Positions 29,232 to 38,590 of a DNA stretch of 64,000 nucleotides are shown here, in pieces (the stretch's first letter is position 1; every line of letters begins with the position of its first letter). Source of the stretch: an uncultured Anaerolineae bacterium (GTDB taxonomy: Bacteria; Chloroflexota; Anaerolineae; Aggregatilineales; Phototrophicaceae); assembly GCA_934216615.1 (NCBI GenBank), contig CAKQCB010000007.1, positions 62,001-126,000 on the forward strand, read 5' to 3'. The notes under the pieces are model-generated. The model saw only the letters and a program-made list of their open reading frames with translations. It did no database searches and was not told where the DNA came from. The position numbers and the translations under genes were made by a program.

Positions 29232-30734
29232 CTAGAAGCTCGCAAGGAACTCTTGGATCGCATCTTTCAACTTGGCTTCGGTTTCTTCTGACAGTTGTTT
29301 GGTGCTTTCGATCGAATCACGAATGTCAGAATATTGCCCATGGAGTGCGCGCAAGAAGCCTGTTTGCCATTCGCGTACACGGTTCAAGGGTAAATTATCG
29401 ATGTAACCACGCGTACCTGCATACAACAACGCGACTTGGTCAGCCAACGGTAAGGGTTGATATTGAGGTTGTTTGAGTAATTCCGTCAAACGGGTACCAC
29501 GATCCAACTGACGTTGGGTTGCCTTGTCGAGGTCGGAACCGAACTGAGCAAAGGCTGCCAAAGAGCGGAACTGCGCCAAGTCAATACGCAAACCACCCGC
29601 GACTTTCTTCATCGCTTTGGTTTGCGCGTCACCACCGACACGGCTGACCGAGATACCGACGTTGATCGCAGGACGTGTACCTGCGTTGAACAATTCAGCT
29701 TCAAGGAAGATTTGGCCGTCAGTGATCGAAATAACGTTGGTTGGTACGTATGCGGAAACGTCACCCAACAAGGTTTCAATGATGGGGAGCGCGGTCAAGC
29801 TACCACCGCCACGCGCATCGCTCAACTGAGCAGCACGCTCGAGCAGACGACTATGGAGATAGAAGACGTCACCCGGGTACGCTTCACGGCCAGGGGGACG
29901 ACGCATCAACAAAGAAACTTGGCGGTAAGCCCATGCGTGTTTGGAAAGATCATCGTACACGACGAGTGCATCTTTACCGTTTTCCATGAACCATTCACCG
30001 ATTGCACACCCTGAATAGGGGGCGATATATTGGAGCGCGGCCGCTTCTGAAGCGGTCGCAGTGACGATGGTGGTATATTCCATCGCACCATATTCTTCCA
30101 ACAACGCTTGCAAACGGGCGATTTCACCACGACGTTTACCAATCGCGACATAGATGCAGTTTACACCCTGCCCTTTTTGATTGATGATCGCGTCGATGGC
30201 AATCGCGGTTTTACCAGTTTGGCGGTCACCAATGATCAACTGACGTTGACCACGACCAATAGGGGTCAAACCGTCAATTGAGATAAGACCCGTTTGTACA
30301 GGGCGACCTACGTTTTTACGTTCCATAACACCGGGCGCAATACGCTCAATGTTATAGTATTCGGTGGCTTCAATGGGGCCACGACCATCCACAGGTTCAC
30401 CGAGTGCATTCACAACACGCCCGACAACACCTTCACCGACAGGTACCGAGGCAATACGACCCAGCGGACGAACTTCATCCCCTTCATTGATATTGTCGTA
30501 TGCACCAAAGATGATGACACCGACATTATCTGTTTCGAGGTTAAAAGCCATCCCGATTGTACCGCTGGAGAACCGTACCAGTTCGCTGAAGCGGATGTTT
30601 TCAAGTCCAGTTACACGGGCAATGCCGTCACCGACTTCCTGCACAATGCCGACTTCGACAGATTCGACAGTCGGCGCAAAGCCCTTCACCTGATCAATGA
30701 AGGATTGAAACATATTACTGGAGACTTCCGTCAT
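29232..30734 (-). CDS. atpA: ATP synthase F1 alpha subunit
   Basis: 500 residues from the ATG at 30734 (AGGAG upstream); a longer frame to 30770 has no support. Non-catalytic nucleotide-binding subunit: P-loop GDRQTGKTA, Walker [13 protein letters not shown], and the signature [14 protein letters not shown]. The N-terminal segment ([26 protein letters not shown]) that docks the delta subunit is present. First gene of the F1 operon. No atpH, atpF, atpE or atpB precedes it; upstream is proC. The 245-bp gap 30735-30979 should hold its promoter. Confidence 0.97.
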   Translation of the reverse strand: MTEVSSNMFQSFIDQVKGFAPTVESVEVGIVQEVGDGIARVTGLENIRFSELVRFSSGTIGMAFNLETDNVGVIIFGAYDNINEGDEVRPLGRIASVPVGEGVVGRVVNALGEPVDGRGPIEATEYYNIERIAPGVMERKNVGRPVQTGLISIDGLTPIGRGQRQLIIGDRQTGKTAIAIDAIINQKGQGVNCIYVAIGKRRGEIARLQALLEEYGAMEYTTIVTATASEAAALQYIAPYSGCAIGEWFMENGKDALVVYDDLSKHAWAYRQVSLLMRRPPGREAYPGDVFYLHSRLLERAAQLSDARGGGSLTALPIIETLLGDVSAYVPTNVISITDGQIFLEAELFNAGTRPAINVGISVSRVGGDAQTKAMKKVAGGLRIDLAQFRSLAAFAQFGSDLDKATQRQLDRGTRLTELLKQPQYQPLPLADQVALLYAGTRGYIDNLPLNRVREWQTGFLRALHGQYSDIRDSIESTKQLSEETEAKLKDAIQEFLASF

Positions 30735-30979
30735 GTGGTGGTTCTCCTGAACGCTAGGAAAGAAAGTCAATTGCTCTGTGCCAACATAAAGGCACTCAGA
30801 TACCTGAAAGAAATGGAGAAACGAATTTTAAGTGTGATGACTTTTCGACAAACAGGCACACTATCCGTATGTACTACGTATTTTAACCTATCGACAAGCA
30901 TCTGTCCACTTTTTCACAAATGGTTTTTAAAGCGATATCGAAGGAATGGGCATGTGCAATATTAACGAATTTTAACCTT

Positions 30980-31810
30980 CTATTTGTCTTTGTTTCCTTT
31001 ACCCAATTCGACTGAACGTTCATAGGCGGCCCAAATGGCGCGAGAGACGATGGTGCGTATCCCCCCTTTTTCCAATTGGTATAACGCTGAAGCGCTCGTC
31101 CCGCCCGGGCTGGTCACTTGGTTGCGAAGTTCCGCAGGGTGAGCCGAAGATTGCATCGCATATAAAGTGGAGCCTAACATCGTTTGTTTCACCAGATGTT
31201 CAGCATCCCGACGCGAAAACCCCATGTGTACACCCGCATCGATCAACGCTTCCATGAACAAAAACACATAAGAAGGCCCGCTTCCACTTAAGGCGGTCGC
31301 CATATCCAAGAACTTTTCATCTTCCATAAAAAGTTCTTCACCCAAAGCGCCCAGTAAGGCTTTCGCTTGTTGACGCTGTGCGTCTGGCACTTCGGGGGTC
31401 GCTGTCCAAACGGTGATCCCTTGTCCAATTTGGGCTGGTGTGTTCGGCATCGCACGGACAACGCTCGCGTTACCTAACCCCTCGGCGATGGAGCCGATCT
31501 TCACGCCCGCCAGAATGGACAGGATCATCGACGCATGTTTTGCTTTGTCCCCTACACTGTGAATCACTTGTTGGAATACTTGTGGCTTGATGGAAAGCAC
31601 AATCAAATCAGCATCTTGCACAGCTTCGCCATTATCTGTTGTAAAACTTAACCCATATTCTGAGGTTAAGTATTCACCCCGTTCTTTACTGGGGTCAGAC
31701 GCAATGACCTGTCTTCCCATAATCAGGTTTTGATGAATCAACCCTTTAATCATGGCTTCTGCCATGATTCCACTACCGACAAAAGCAAGTTTGCTATTTT
31801 CGAGTGCCAT
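30980..31810 (-). CDS. proC: Pyrroline-5-carboxylate reductase
   Basis: A 276-residue enzyme for the last step of proline synthesis, reducing pyrroline-5-carboxylate with NAD(P)H. The N-terminal Rossmann motif is FVGSGIMAEAMIKG; VVRAMPNTPAQIGQG and the C-terminal signature LRNQVTSPGGTSASALYQLE are diagnostic. Normal length, ATG start. It stands between the serpin promoter and the F1 operon promoter. Confidence 0.96.
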   Translation of the reverse strand: MALENSKLAFVGSGIMAEAMIKGLIHQNLIMGRQVIASDPSKERGEYLTSEYGLSFTTDNGEAVQDADLIVLSIKPQVFQQVIHSVGDKAKHASMILSILAGVKIGSIAEGLGNASVVRAMPNTPAQIGQGITVWTATPEVPDAQRQQAKALLGALGEELFMEDEKFLDMATALSGSGPSYVFLFMEALIDAGVHMGFSRRDAEHLVKQTMLGSTLYAMQSSAHPAELRNQVTSPGGTSASALYQLEKGGIRTIVSRAIWAAYERSVELGKGNKDK

Positions 31811-32036
31811 CCGTTGTATTCCGTTTCATCAACAAAGCAAATTGTTTCCCCAATCGTTCATTGTAAAGATTTTTGAGGAAAAACCTAGCCAATTTTATTT
31901 CTGCTATAAAACAAGCTGACCGCCTCATCAAAAGCGCGTCAAAAAGTGCTCAGTTCAGGTCAACATACGTTGGAACATTTCAAGATCATCTATCGTTTTC
32001 TGTGTAGCGCCATCATAAATTTACGAGGAACCCTCA

Positions 32037-33305
32037 ATGTATAAAAGGATTTTAGTCAGCGCGTTGACGTTCAGCGCTATTGGAACACTCGCTTTAGGAA
32101 CAGTCACCGCTCAAGACATGACCACTGAAGTTGTAGAAGGAAATAATGATTTTGCGCTCAACCTTTACCATGAATTAAGTACTACAGAGGGCAATATTTT
32201 TGTCTCGCCCTACAGCATCAGCCAAGCCCTCGCGATGACGTATGCCGGAGCCACAGGTCAAACTGCTGAAGAAATGGCCGAAACGCTCCAATTTAATGTG
32301 GGTCATCCCGCCTTGCATGAAGCCTTCAACCTGATTAATACCGACTTGGTGACGCGAGGTAACGCGGAAGCTGTCCCTGAAAATGGGCGCGCAGGCCGTC
32401 AATTGAATATTGCCAATGCGTTATGGGGTGAACAAACCTATCCTTTTAATCCCGAATTTCTTAATTTACTCGATGAATATTATGCAGGTGGTTTTTACCC
32501 GACCGACTTCATGAATGACCCTGATGGAGCGCGCGACACAGTGAACCAGTGGGTTGCCGAACAAACAGAAGACCTCATTCAAGATATTGTTCCTCAAGGG
32601 GTCTTCAATGCGTCCACCCGTTTAGCGCTTGCCAATGCGATCTATTTTAATAACGCATGGGTGTTTGACTTTAACGAAAACGCCACCTCTGACGAAGACT
32701 TCTTCTTGCTGGATGGGTCAGCCATCTCAGTCCCGACGATGCACCAACAAGAACAGTTCGGTTACAGTGAAGGCGAAGGTTACCAAGCCATCTCACTGCC
32801 CTACCAAGGCAGTAATATGTCGATGTGGATCGTCTTGCCAGAAGACGGCACATTCACCGACTTTGAGACATCTTTTGATCGTGAAGCCTTAGATAGTATT
32901 GTCGCCCAAGCAGTCAGAAACGAAGTGCGCTTATCGCTGCCCCGTTTTGAACTTGAATATGACGTTGAGCTTGCCAATGTACTTTCTGATATGGGGATGA
33001 TCGCCGCCTTTAACCGTGACCTCGCTGATTTCAGTGGCATGGCCGACATCAACAGCCCTGATTATTCAGAAGCACAGCGCCTTTTCATCAGCGCGGTACT
33101 GCATAAAGCCTTCATCAGGGTAGATGAAGTTGGAACAGAAGCCGCCGCGGCGACTGTCGTAGTCATGGAATTGGCAGGAGCTGCACCGGGTGAAATCGTT
33201 GAGCCGATTGTCATGGACGTGAACAGTCCCTTCCTGTTTGTCATCCGTGATGATGCAACAGGCAGTCTCTTATTCATGGGGCGTGTTGTGAACCCTATTT
33301 CTTAA
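32037..33305 (+). CDS. Secreted serpin (serine protease inhibitor family)
   Basis: 422 residues with a signal peptide (about 1-25, ending TVTAQ). The serpin fold is clear: FALNLYHELS, NIFVSPYSISQALAMTYAGA (shutter), LANAIYFNNAWVFDF, and the C-terminal SPFLFVIRDDATGSLLFMGRVVNP. The reactive-loop hinge DEVGTEAAAAT (363-373) keeps the small-residue pattern of inhibitory serpins. Counting from Gly366 as P15 places P1/P1' at Ala380-Gly381, which would suit elastase- or subtilisin-like proteases. That target is inference. The ATG has GAGGAA upstream. Monocistronic with a strong terminator. Confidence 0.95.
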   Translation: MYKRILVSALTFSAIGTLALGTVTAQDMTTEVVEGNNDFALNLYHELSTTEGNIFVSPYSISQALAMTYAGATGQTAEEMAETLQFNVGHPALHEAFNLINTDLVTRGNAEAVPENGRAGRQLNIANALWGEQTYPFNPEFLNLLDEYYAGGFYPTDFMNDPDGARDTVNQWVAEQTEDLIQDIVPQGVFNASTRLALANAIYFNNAWVFDFNENATSDEDFFLLDGSAISVPTMHQQEQFGYSEGEGYQAISLPYQGSNMSMWIVLPEDGTFTDFETSFDREALDSIVAQAVRNEVRLSLPRFELEYDVELANVLSDMGMIAAFNRDLADFSGMADINSPDYSEAQRLFISAVLHKAFIRVDEVGTEAAAATVVVMELAGAAPGEIVEPIVMDVNSPFLFVIRDDATGSLLFMGRVVNPIS

Positions 33306-33334
33306 AAACGGGGGTATTTGGCAAGTCGATGATT

Positions 33335-33368
33335 AAAAAACCTTCTCAGTTCATAGAGAAGGTTTTTT
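33335..33368. terminator. Bidirectional terminator after the serpin gene
   Basis: A perfect 13-bp stem, AAAAAACCTTCTC (33335-33347) / GAGAAGGTTTTTT (33356-33368), with an 8-nt loop, lies between convergent genes. Confidence 0.9.
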
Positions 33369-33392
33369 AGTTGGACTCGTGATCATGCTTTG

Positions 33393-34478
33393 TTATGAGC
33401 CGATGGTATATAACCGTAAACGACTGGAATCAAACATACAATAAGAGCTGGTTCCCCCAATAGCAGCACCATTATGGGTCACCAAAGTATAAAACCCTGA
33501 ACCATCCGAAAGCCAAAGCACGTTGCGCACAAAGAGGCTACCCGTCCGCATTAAATCCAGCGTGGGGTCGGTTGGACTACCCGTATTGGTACAGGTCGGC
33601 GGGCGACTAGGTGGCTCAAAAACAGGCAGAACTTCTGTCGTCTCGCCTGTGATGAGATCATGCACGCCGATGTATCCCCCGTGACTTTCGAGATCATCCA
33701 CTTTGTAGACCATCCGCGTACCGTCATTGTTCATCCAGAAAAAGGCCGAAGGCACTTCATATGTCTCAATCAATGCGCCATCGGGGATGCTGAAAACCTG
33801 TAAAGACGCTTGCCAGTTGGTGAAATCTTCTGGGTCTAGAAACTCGGCATAATAAAGCTGTGTCCCATCATAAGAAAATTGTGGGAACACGGAATATTGG
33901 GGATTCGTGATAGGGATTTGGAAAAGTAGTGAGGCGGTTTGCAGGTCGATGACATACACCTCTTGGAGGTCGATCACCGCCGCCAATGTGTGATTGCGGT
34001 TGTAGACAGTCGATTCAATATAGCCGCTATAAGAACCTACAATCGCCTCAATGCCCACTTGGGAAAGGAGAGTATCATTCGGCGGTGGCGCACCTTCGGG
34101 CAGAACCAAGTTAAACGCCTCACCAGTTTGAAAATCGGTATAACGCACTTCAAGTAGGTTATCCCCCACCATCGCAAAAGGGTTTGTTTCAGGGACAATG
34201 TACATATCTTCTAAGGGGATGAGCGCTTCTGAAAACGTGTCAGATTCCACCAACGTCCCATCAGGAATACTGATACCGCGCAAGTAGTAATTGCTTTCGA
34301 CACAGTCCTCAAACAAAGCCCAAATGGTATCGGTGGCATCGTCTAAGGTGCCCATTGAAAAACAGTCTGAACCCATATCTATTTCGTTGGCGAGGGTGAA
34401 CGTGAGACCATCTTGCGCAAAAGCGGATGAAGCAGTCAAAATGCACGTGAAACCAAGACACACCATAGTTTTTTTCAT
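33393..34478 (-). CDS. Secreted protein of unknown function, propeller-like
   Basis: 361 residues with a signal peptide (MKKTMVCLGFTCILTASSAFA). The mature part is rich in Thr, Asp and aromatic residues, with repeating strands of the type LQVFSIPDGALIETYEV, VYVIDLQTASLLFQIPI and IGVHDLITGETTEVLPV. This is the look of a WD40/PQQ-like beta propeller. Several cysteines (C38, C59 region, CTNTGS, YCMF) may form disulfides. No catalytic motif was seen. It is convergent with the serpin gene. No function is assigned. Confidence 0.75.
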   Translation of the reverse strand: MKKTMVCLGFTCILTASSAFAQDGLTFTLANEIDMGSDCFSMGTLDDATDTIWALFEDCVESNYYLRGISIPDGTLVESDTFSEALIPLEDMYIVPETNPFAMVGDNLLEVRYTDFQTGEAFNLVLPEGAPPPNDTLLSQVGIEAIVGSYSGYIESTVYNRNHTLAAVIDLQEVYVIDLQTASLLFQIPITNPQYSVFPQFSYDGTQLYYAEFLDPEDFTNWQASLQVFSIPDGALIETYEVPSAFFWMNNDGTRMVYKVDDLESHGGYIGVHDLITGETTEVLPVFEPPSRPPTCTNTGSPTDPTLDLMRTGSLFVRNVLWLSDGSGFYTLVTHNGAAIGGTSSYCMFDSSRLRLYTIGS

Positions 34479-34569
34479 GACAAACTATCCTTCAAAATGA
34501 AGCATGCATGTACAAAAATGATCAGGGTTCATTCTATGCAAACTTGGAATTTGTGCTGAGGGATATGCG

Positions 34570-35352
34570 TTAGAAAAACTCATTTAGAAGGTGATAAAAT
34601 GCCATCTTCTTAGGGTCGGGACGTGATATTCCATAGGCTTGAAAGAACAGATCACGACCTGTTTCGCCCAAATCACTCACCAATTCATCATCAAGAGCTA
34701 CCACAAAATCGGTACATCGGTCGGCAACGCCAACCGCCCCAACATCAATGATCCCCGTCAGTTCACCTGTCACGGCATTGACAAAGAAATTGTCGTTGTA
34801 TAAATCGCAGTGGACAACCACAGGGTCAAGGTCAGTCGGGCGCAAGGAGAGCATTTCATCAAACATGGATTGTACAGCTCGCCCTTGATAGAGCGGGTCA
34901 AAAAGATCGGTACGGACTTTGCCCCGAATCACCTTTTGACGCGCCCTTTCGATCTGCGCATCAACCGACAGAACAAAGGGGCAGTCCCCTATAGGTAGAT
35001 GATGTAGTGCCCGCAGAGCTTGCGCATAACGCATAATCTTTTCTTGAGGGGTTAGCGAGGTAGCGACTAAATTCACACCGTCAACGACAGAAGTCAGCAA
35101 AAAATGAAAGTCTTCATACACCCCTGCATAGTGAAGTTCGGGGACGGGCAAACGTCCTTGTAACCACCTCAAGCGCGTCGCTTCATCGGCATAGCCCATC
35201 GTCTTGGCTGAGGTGATTTTGAGGAAATATTCACCGATGTGATAAATGCCTGAACCGGATTCACCCACAGCCACAGGTTCCCATATTTGAGATTTTAAAA
35301 ATCCAAGTTCAGAAGGCAGTGATGAAAATTGCTTCGCGGGTTCAGGCATCAT
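34570..35352 (-). CDS. APH(3')-like aminoglycoside phosphotransferase family kinase
   Basis: 260 residues from the ATG at 35352, which lies 5 bp after the preceding stop. The protein follows the APH(3') layout closely: nucleotide Lys in YFLKITS, Glu in DEATRLRWL, ALRALHHLPIGDCPF, IERAR, catalytic loop VVHCDLYNDN (usually HGDxxxxN), metal site GIIDVGAVGVADRCTD, and the end FYHLLNEFF, which is near identical to known APH(3') enzymes. ATP-dependent phosphorylation of kanamycin-type drugs is plausible, but a chromosomal copy inside an amino-acid-modification operon could act on another substrate. The Gly-to-Cys change in the catalytic loop is a departure. Confidence 0.85.
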   Translation of the reverse strand: MMPEPAKQFSSLPSELGFLKSQIWEPVAVGESGSGIYHIGEYFLKITSAKTMGYADEATRLRWLQGRLPVPELHYAGVYEDFHFLLTSVVDGVNLVATSLTPQEKIMRYAQALRALHHLPIGDCPFVLSVDAQIERARQKVIRGKVRTDLFDPLYQGRAVQSMFDEMLSLRPTDLDPVVVHCDLYNDNFFVNAVTGELTGIIDVGAVGVADRCTDFVVALDDELVSDLGETGRDLFFQAYGISRPDPKKMAFYHLLNEFF

Positions 35353-35357
35353 CTCAC

Positions 35358-36515
35358 TTACGAACGTTGATAAGGATATTCGGCTTCCCATAACGCGGAC
35401 GCTTTGGCGACACGTTCGGGTAAGACTTCAACGCCAATACCTAAGCCTGTCGGCGCGAGGATGGTGCTCTCCGCCTCTAAGACAAATGCAGGTTCGGTGA
35501 GGTCTTCGCTGAAGTAGCGATCCGTTGCAGAAATATCACACGGTAAGGTGACGCCGGGCAAAGAAGCAAACTGAATATTGGCAGCGCGTCCAATCCCCGT
35601 TTCCATCATCCCGCCGATCCATAACGGCGCGTTCCGTTCCACACATACTTTATACAATTCAAGGCTTTCGGTAAACCCACCGACGCGCGAAGGTTTCAAG
35701 TTGATAATCCGACATGCGCCAAGATCAAACGCGAGACGGGCATCATCAGCCGAATGGATACTCTCATCTAAACAGATGGCCGTTTTAAGCTGAGGTTGCA
35801 ATTTGCTATGTTGATAGATATCGCTATGCCCTAGCGGTTGTTCTAACATCAACAGGTCAAATTCATCCAACGTTTTGAGGTGGTCGGCATCTGCCAGTGT
35901 GTAGGCGCTGTTAGCATCCAGCATCAAGGCAACGTCAGGGAATTCTTGGCGCACACCGCGCGCAGGTTGCACATCCCACCCGGGTTCAATTTTGAGTTTG
36001 ATGCGCTTATAACCTTGTGCCAAGCGTTTGCGAACGATCACCATCGTTTCTTCTACGCTCGGCTGAATACCGATGCTCACCCCTACCAATGCCCGCCCAC
36101 GACCTTCATGACCAGCAGGCAAATGAGACGCGAAGGCTTGCGCTAACGTCATCTGATTGGTTTTTGCCCACGCATCCCAAACCGCCTGTTCTAAGCCATG
36201 TTTTGAAAGCGGGTGTCCGCGCGTTGCAGACAGCAAGGACGGAACTTGCGTCGGGTCATCAATGGTTTTATTCAGCAGTGCAGGCGCTAAAAATTCCTTC
36301 AGAATATGTTCTGAAGTTGCCATCGTCTCGTAGATATAACCAGCGGTGATTTCAACGGGCGCTTCACCCCAACCGACCACGCCTTCTGACGTATGAAGTT
36401 CAACCAGCGTCGCTGTTTTGAAAGGTTCTGCGCCAAAACTGGTGCGCAGTAACTCGACAAAGGGCATCGCGATGGTATGGATGATGATGTCTTTGATATG
36501 AATTGATTTTGCCAT
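35358..36515 (-). CDS. OSBS/N-succinylamino acid racemase family enzyme (enolase superfamily)
   Basis: A 385-residue TIM-barrel enzyme of the muconate-lactonizing subgroup. Both catalytic lysines are visible (KLKIEP and NLKPSRVGG), as are the metal ligands in LDANSAY, LEQPLGHSD and CLDESIH. The GGMMETGIGRAANIQFASLPG segment is typical of the NSAR/OSBS branch. Known members racemise N-succinylamino acids or make o-succinylbenzoate for menaquinone. The adjacent GNAT gene matches the Geobacillus-type NSAR context rather than a men cluster, so NSAR is favoured (inference). The start is 9 bp after the GNAT gene. Confidence 0.88.
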   Translation of the reverse strand: MAKSIHIKDIIIHTIAMPFVELLRTSFGAEPFKTATLVELHTSEGVVGWGEAPVEITAGYIYETMATSEHILKEFLAPALLNKTIDDPTQVPSLLSATRGHPLSKHGLEQAVWDAWAKTNQMTLAQAFASHLPAGHEGRGRALVGVSIGIQPSVEETMVIVRKRLAQGYKRIKLKIEPGWDVQPARGVRQEFPDVALMLDANSAYTLADADHLKTLDEFDLLMLEQPLGHSDIYQHSKLQPQLKTAICLDESIHSADDARLAFDLGACRIINLKPSRVGGFTESLELYKVCVERNAPLWIGGMMETGIGRAANIQFASLPGVTLPCDISATDRYFSEDLTEPAFVLEAESTILAPTGLGIGVEVLPERVAKASALWEAEYPYQRS

Positions 36516-36524
36516 GGTATACGC

Positions 36525-37427
36525 TCAATTTAACGTGAATGAGCTGTCGCTCTCGACACTGGGGCCATTGTAACTAAACAGATAGAAAGCACGTTCGCGC
36601 CCTTCATATTGTTCACGTAAAAAGTCAGTGACCATGTATCCACGTTCAAACGCGGTTTGGAAAACTTCGCGTGAATGTAAACGCCACTTCATTGCTAAGT
36701 CAGAATTATTTTGGATGATCGCAGGGTAATGTAACGGAATTTCCACGAGTGCAAACGCGGTATCCGGCATTTGCAGGGTACCTGTGGGCAATAAAATTCC
36801 GTCATTGGTCAACGTCGTGGGGTTGATGATCGTCGTATTCGCTTGCAAATACTGCATTAAGGTTAAGTCATTGCGCGAGCCGAATAAACGTTCTTCAACA
36901 CGGCGGTTTGTCACCCACCATTCCACCAGCAAACGGTCGCTAGAGCCGAGGGAAACGAGTCCCCCTTCATCGCGGGTGCCGTAATAATCCTGCAGATAGT
37001 GGGCGCACATCCCCCCCAACTTACGCACATTGAGGTGGGCGTTTAACGCCATCAACGGGTCGAAGGTCCACGTCACCATGCGAATCCCCTGCTGAATGGC
37101 GCGATCACGTTGGGCTAACTTGAGGCGGTAGCCAATATTGCGACTACGATATTCAGACAAGACCACCATCCGCTTCGAGACGACATGCAAATTTGCCATC
37201 GCGGGGCGTTTTTCATCATCTGTCGTGCCGATGAACCCCACCAATAGGCCAACAAGACGTTCTTCATCAAATGCGGCTAAGACATGCCCGCCATTGGTTG
37301 CAATCGAATACAGCATGTGCGCGGGAATGACTGATTCTTCATGCTTTCCCCAATACGTATGTTGCAATTCAACGGCGGCGGGCATTTCATCGTATGTTTT
37401 TAATAATCTTATTTCTATTTCGGCCAT
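36525..37427 (-). CDS. GNAT-superfamily acyltransferase (COG3375-like)
   Basis: 300 residues. The N-terminal half is GNAT-like (EIRLLKTYDEMPAAVELQHTYWG, HVLAAFDEERLVGLLVGFIG, and an acyl-CoA loop in VLSEYRSRNIGYRLKLAQRDRAI), followed by the diagnostic MVTWTFDPLMALNAHLNVRKLGG. This corresponds to predicted acyltransferases that sit next to N-succinylamino acid racemases, where the partner enzyme succinylates D-amino acids. It lies 4 bp after the SDR gene and 9 bp before the NSAR-like gene, so the pairing is direct. Confidence 0.85.
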   Translation of the reverse strand: MAEIEIRLLKTYDEMPAAVELQHTYWGKHEESVIPAHMLYSIATNGGHVLAAFDEERLVGLLVGFIGTTDDEKRPAMANLHVVSKRMVVLSEYRSRNIGYRLKLAQRDRAIQQGIRMVTWTFDPLMALNAHLNVRKLGGMCAHYLQDYYGTRDEGGLVSLGSSDRLLVEWWVTNRRVEERLFGSRNDLTLMQYLQANTTIINPTTLTNDGILLPTGTLQMPDTAFALVEIPLHYPAIIQNNSDLAMKWRLHSREVFQTAFERGYMVTDFLREQYEGRERAFYLFSYNGPSVESDSSFTLN

Positions 37428-37431
37428 GTTT

Positions 37432-38385
37432 TTAAATCACCTTTGGATGACGGCGTAACACGTACCGCCACATTGAATATTGTTTTTGTCGCTCTGGCAA
37501 ATACGTCGCTAACGTATCTTCCAAGCGATGCGGTTTAATTCCAAAATATTGATAGATATTGCCAATATGCGCCATATGATTTGTAGCCAATAAGTCCATC
37601 CATTGGTCTGTAATCAATGAACGCGGGATAACCCGCGAGAAAAAAGCCGTCAGCCAGCGAAGCAAATAAGGCGGAACGCCGATTAAGGTACGGTGTGTCC
37701 CTGTGACACGCATCACGGTGTACAATAAATCCTGTAGGCTGATATACTCTGCCCCGCCCACTTCAATGATTGCATCCACCGTATTAAGGTTTTCGAGCGT
37801 GTTCAGCAACACATTCACCAAATCGTCAATATAGATCGGGTGCAGGGTAACTTCCCCTTGGCCGGGGACGAGAAAGAAGAAAGGGTTCGCTTTGAGCTGA
37901 AGTGCAATATGGTTGATAAACGCATCTTCATAACCAAAAACCACGCCTGAACGAATGATCGTATAAGCGAGACCGCTGGTTCGGATGATCTCCTCAACCA
38001 TGCCTTTATAACGCATCAATGGATAGGCGGAAGAAGGCGTAGCGCCTAAATGACTGAGCGTGATCACACGCCCCACACGGGCAGCGCGGGCGGCATTCAT
38101 CAACATGCGCGTGCCAAATACTTCGACACGTTCAAGGTCTTTGGAGCGTCCCCACCACTGTGCATTTTCAAGGTGATAAATGGTATGTACGCCAGAGACG
38201 GCGCGAAAGGTGATTTCCTCATCAAGAATGCTCCCAACAATCACCTGTGGGGCATTTTCAACGTCAAAATGTAAGCGCGGAAGGCGTTCTTCCGTCAATA
38301 GTAAGCGGATCGGTTGATTTTCTTCCATCAACCGCTTCACAAGATGTCTACCTATAAAGCCAGTCCCACCGGTAACGAGGATCAT
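37432..38385 (-). CDS. NAD(P)-dependent epimerase/dehydratase-like protein (atypical SDR)
   Basis: 317 residues from the ATG at 38385, preceded by GGGAGGG; a frame extending to 38688 overlaps the fabF promoter and has no support. Rossmann motif VTGGTGFIGRHL is present. The active site lacks a clear YxxxK (YPLMRYKGMVEE is the nearest), as in NmrA- or NDUFA9-like SDRs. About 60 C-terminal residues are specific to it. It starts the minus-strand operon SDR-GNAT-NSAR-APH. Confidence 0.85.
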   Translation of the reverse strand: MILVTGGTGFIGRHLVKRLMEENQPIRLLLTEERLPRLHFDVENAPQVIVGSILDEEITFRAVSGVHTIYHLENAQWWGRSKDLERVEVFGTRMLMNAARAARVGRVITLSHLGATPSSAYPLMRYKGMVEEIIRTSGLAYTIIRSGVVFGYEDAFINHIALQLKANPFFFLVPGQGEVTLHPIYIDDLVNVLLNTLENLNTVDAIIEVGGAEYISLQDLLYTVMRVTGTHRTLIGVPPYLLRWLTAFFSRVIPRSLITDQWMDLLATNHMAHIGNIYQYFGIKPHRLEDTLATYLPERQKQYSMWRYVLRRHPKVI

Positions 38386-38590
38386 GAATCCCTCCCATTG
38401 AGGGGCATTATAGCACAGTGGGTTCAACTCAGAAGTGATTTCAATCTCCATGAGCAACCTTGATTGATTATTGGGGTTTCCACTTGTAAAGTGCAACATC
38501 TTTGTTAGTTTTATTGCATCACATCGAGCATTTAAGCCAGCCGCAAAAAACCGAGAATGAGTTGATGCGGCGATACGTTGGAGGAGCATT

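Noticed and set aside
30294..30965. 223-codon open frame on the plus strand
   Set aside because: Mostly antisense to atpA; composition is atypical for a protein and no family resemblance is seen.
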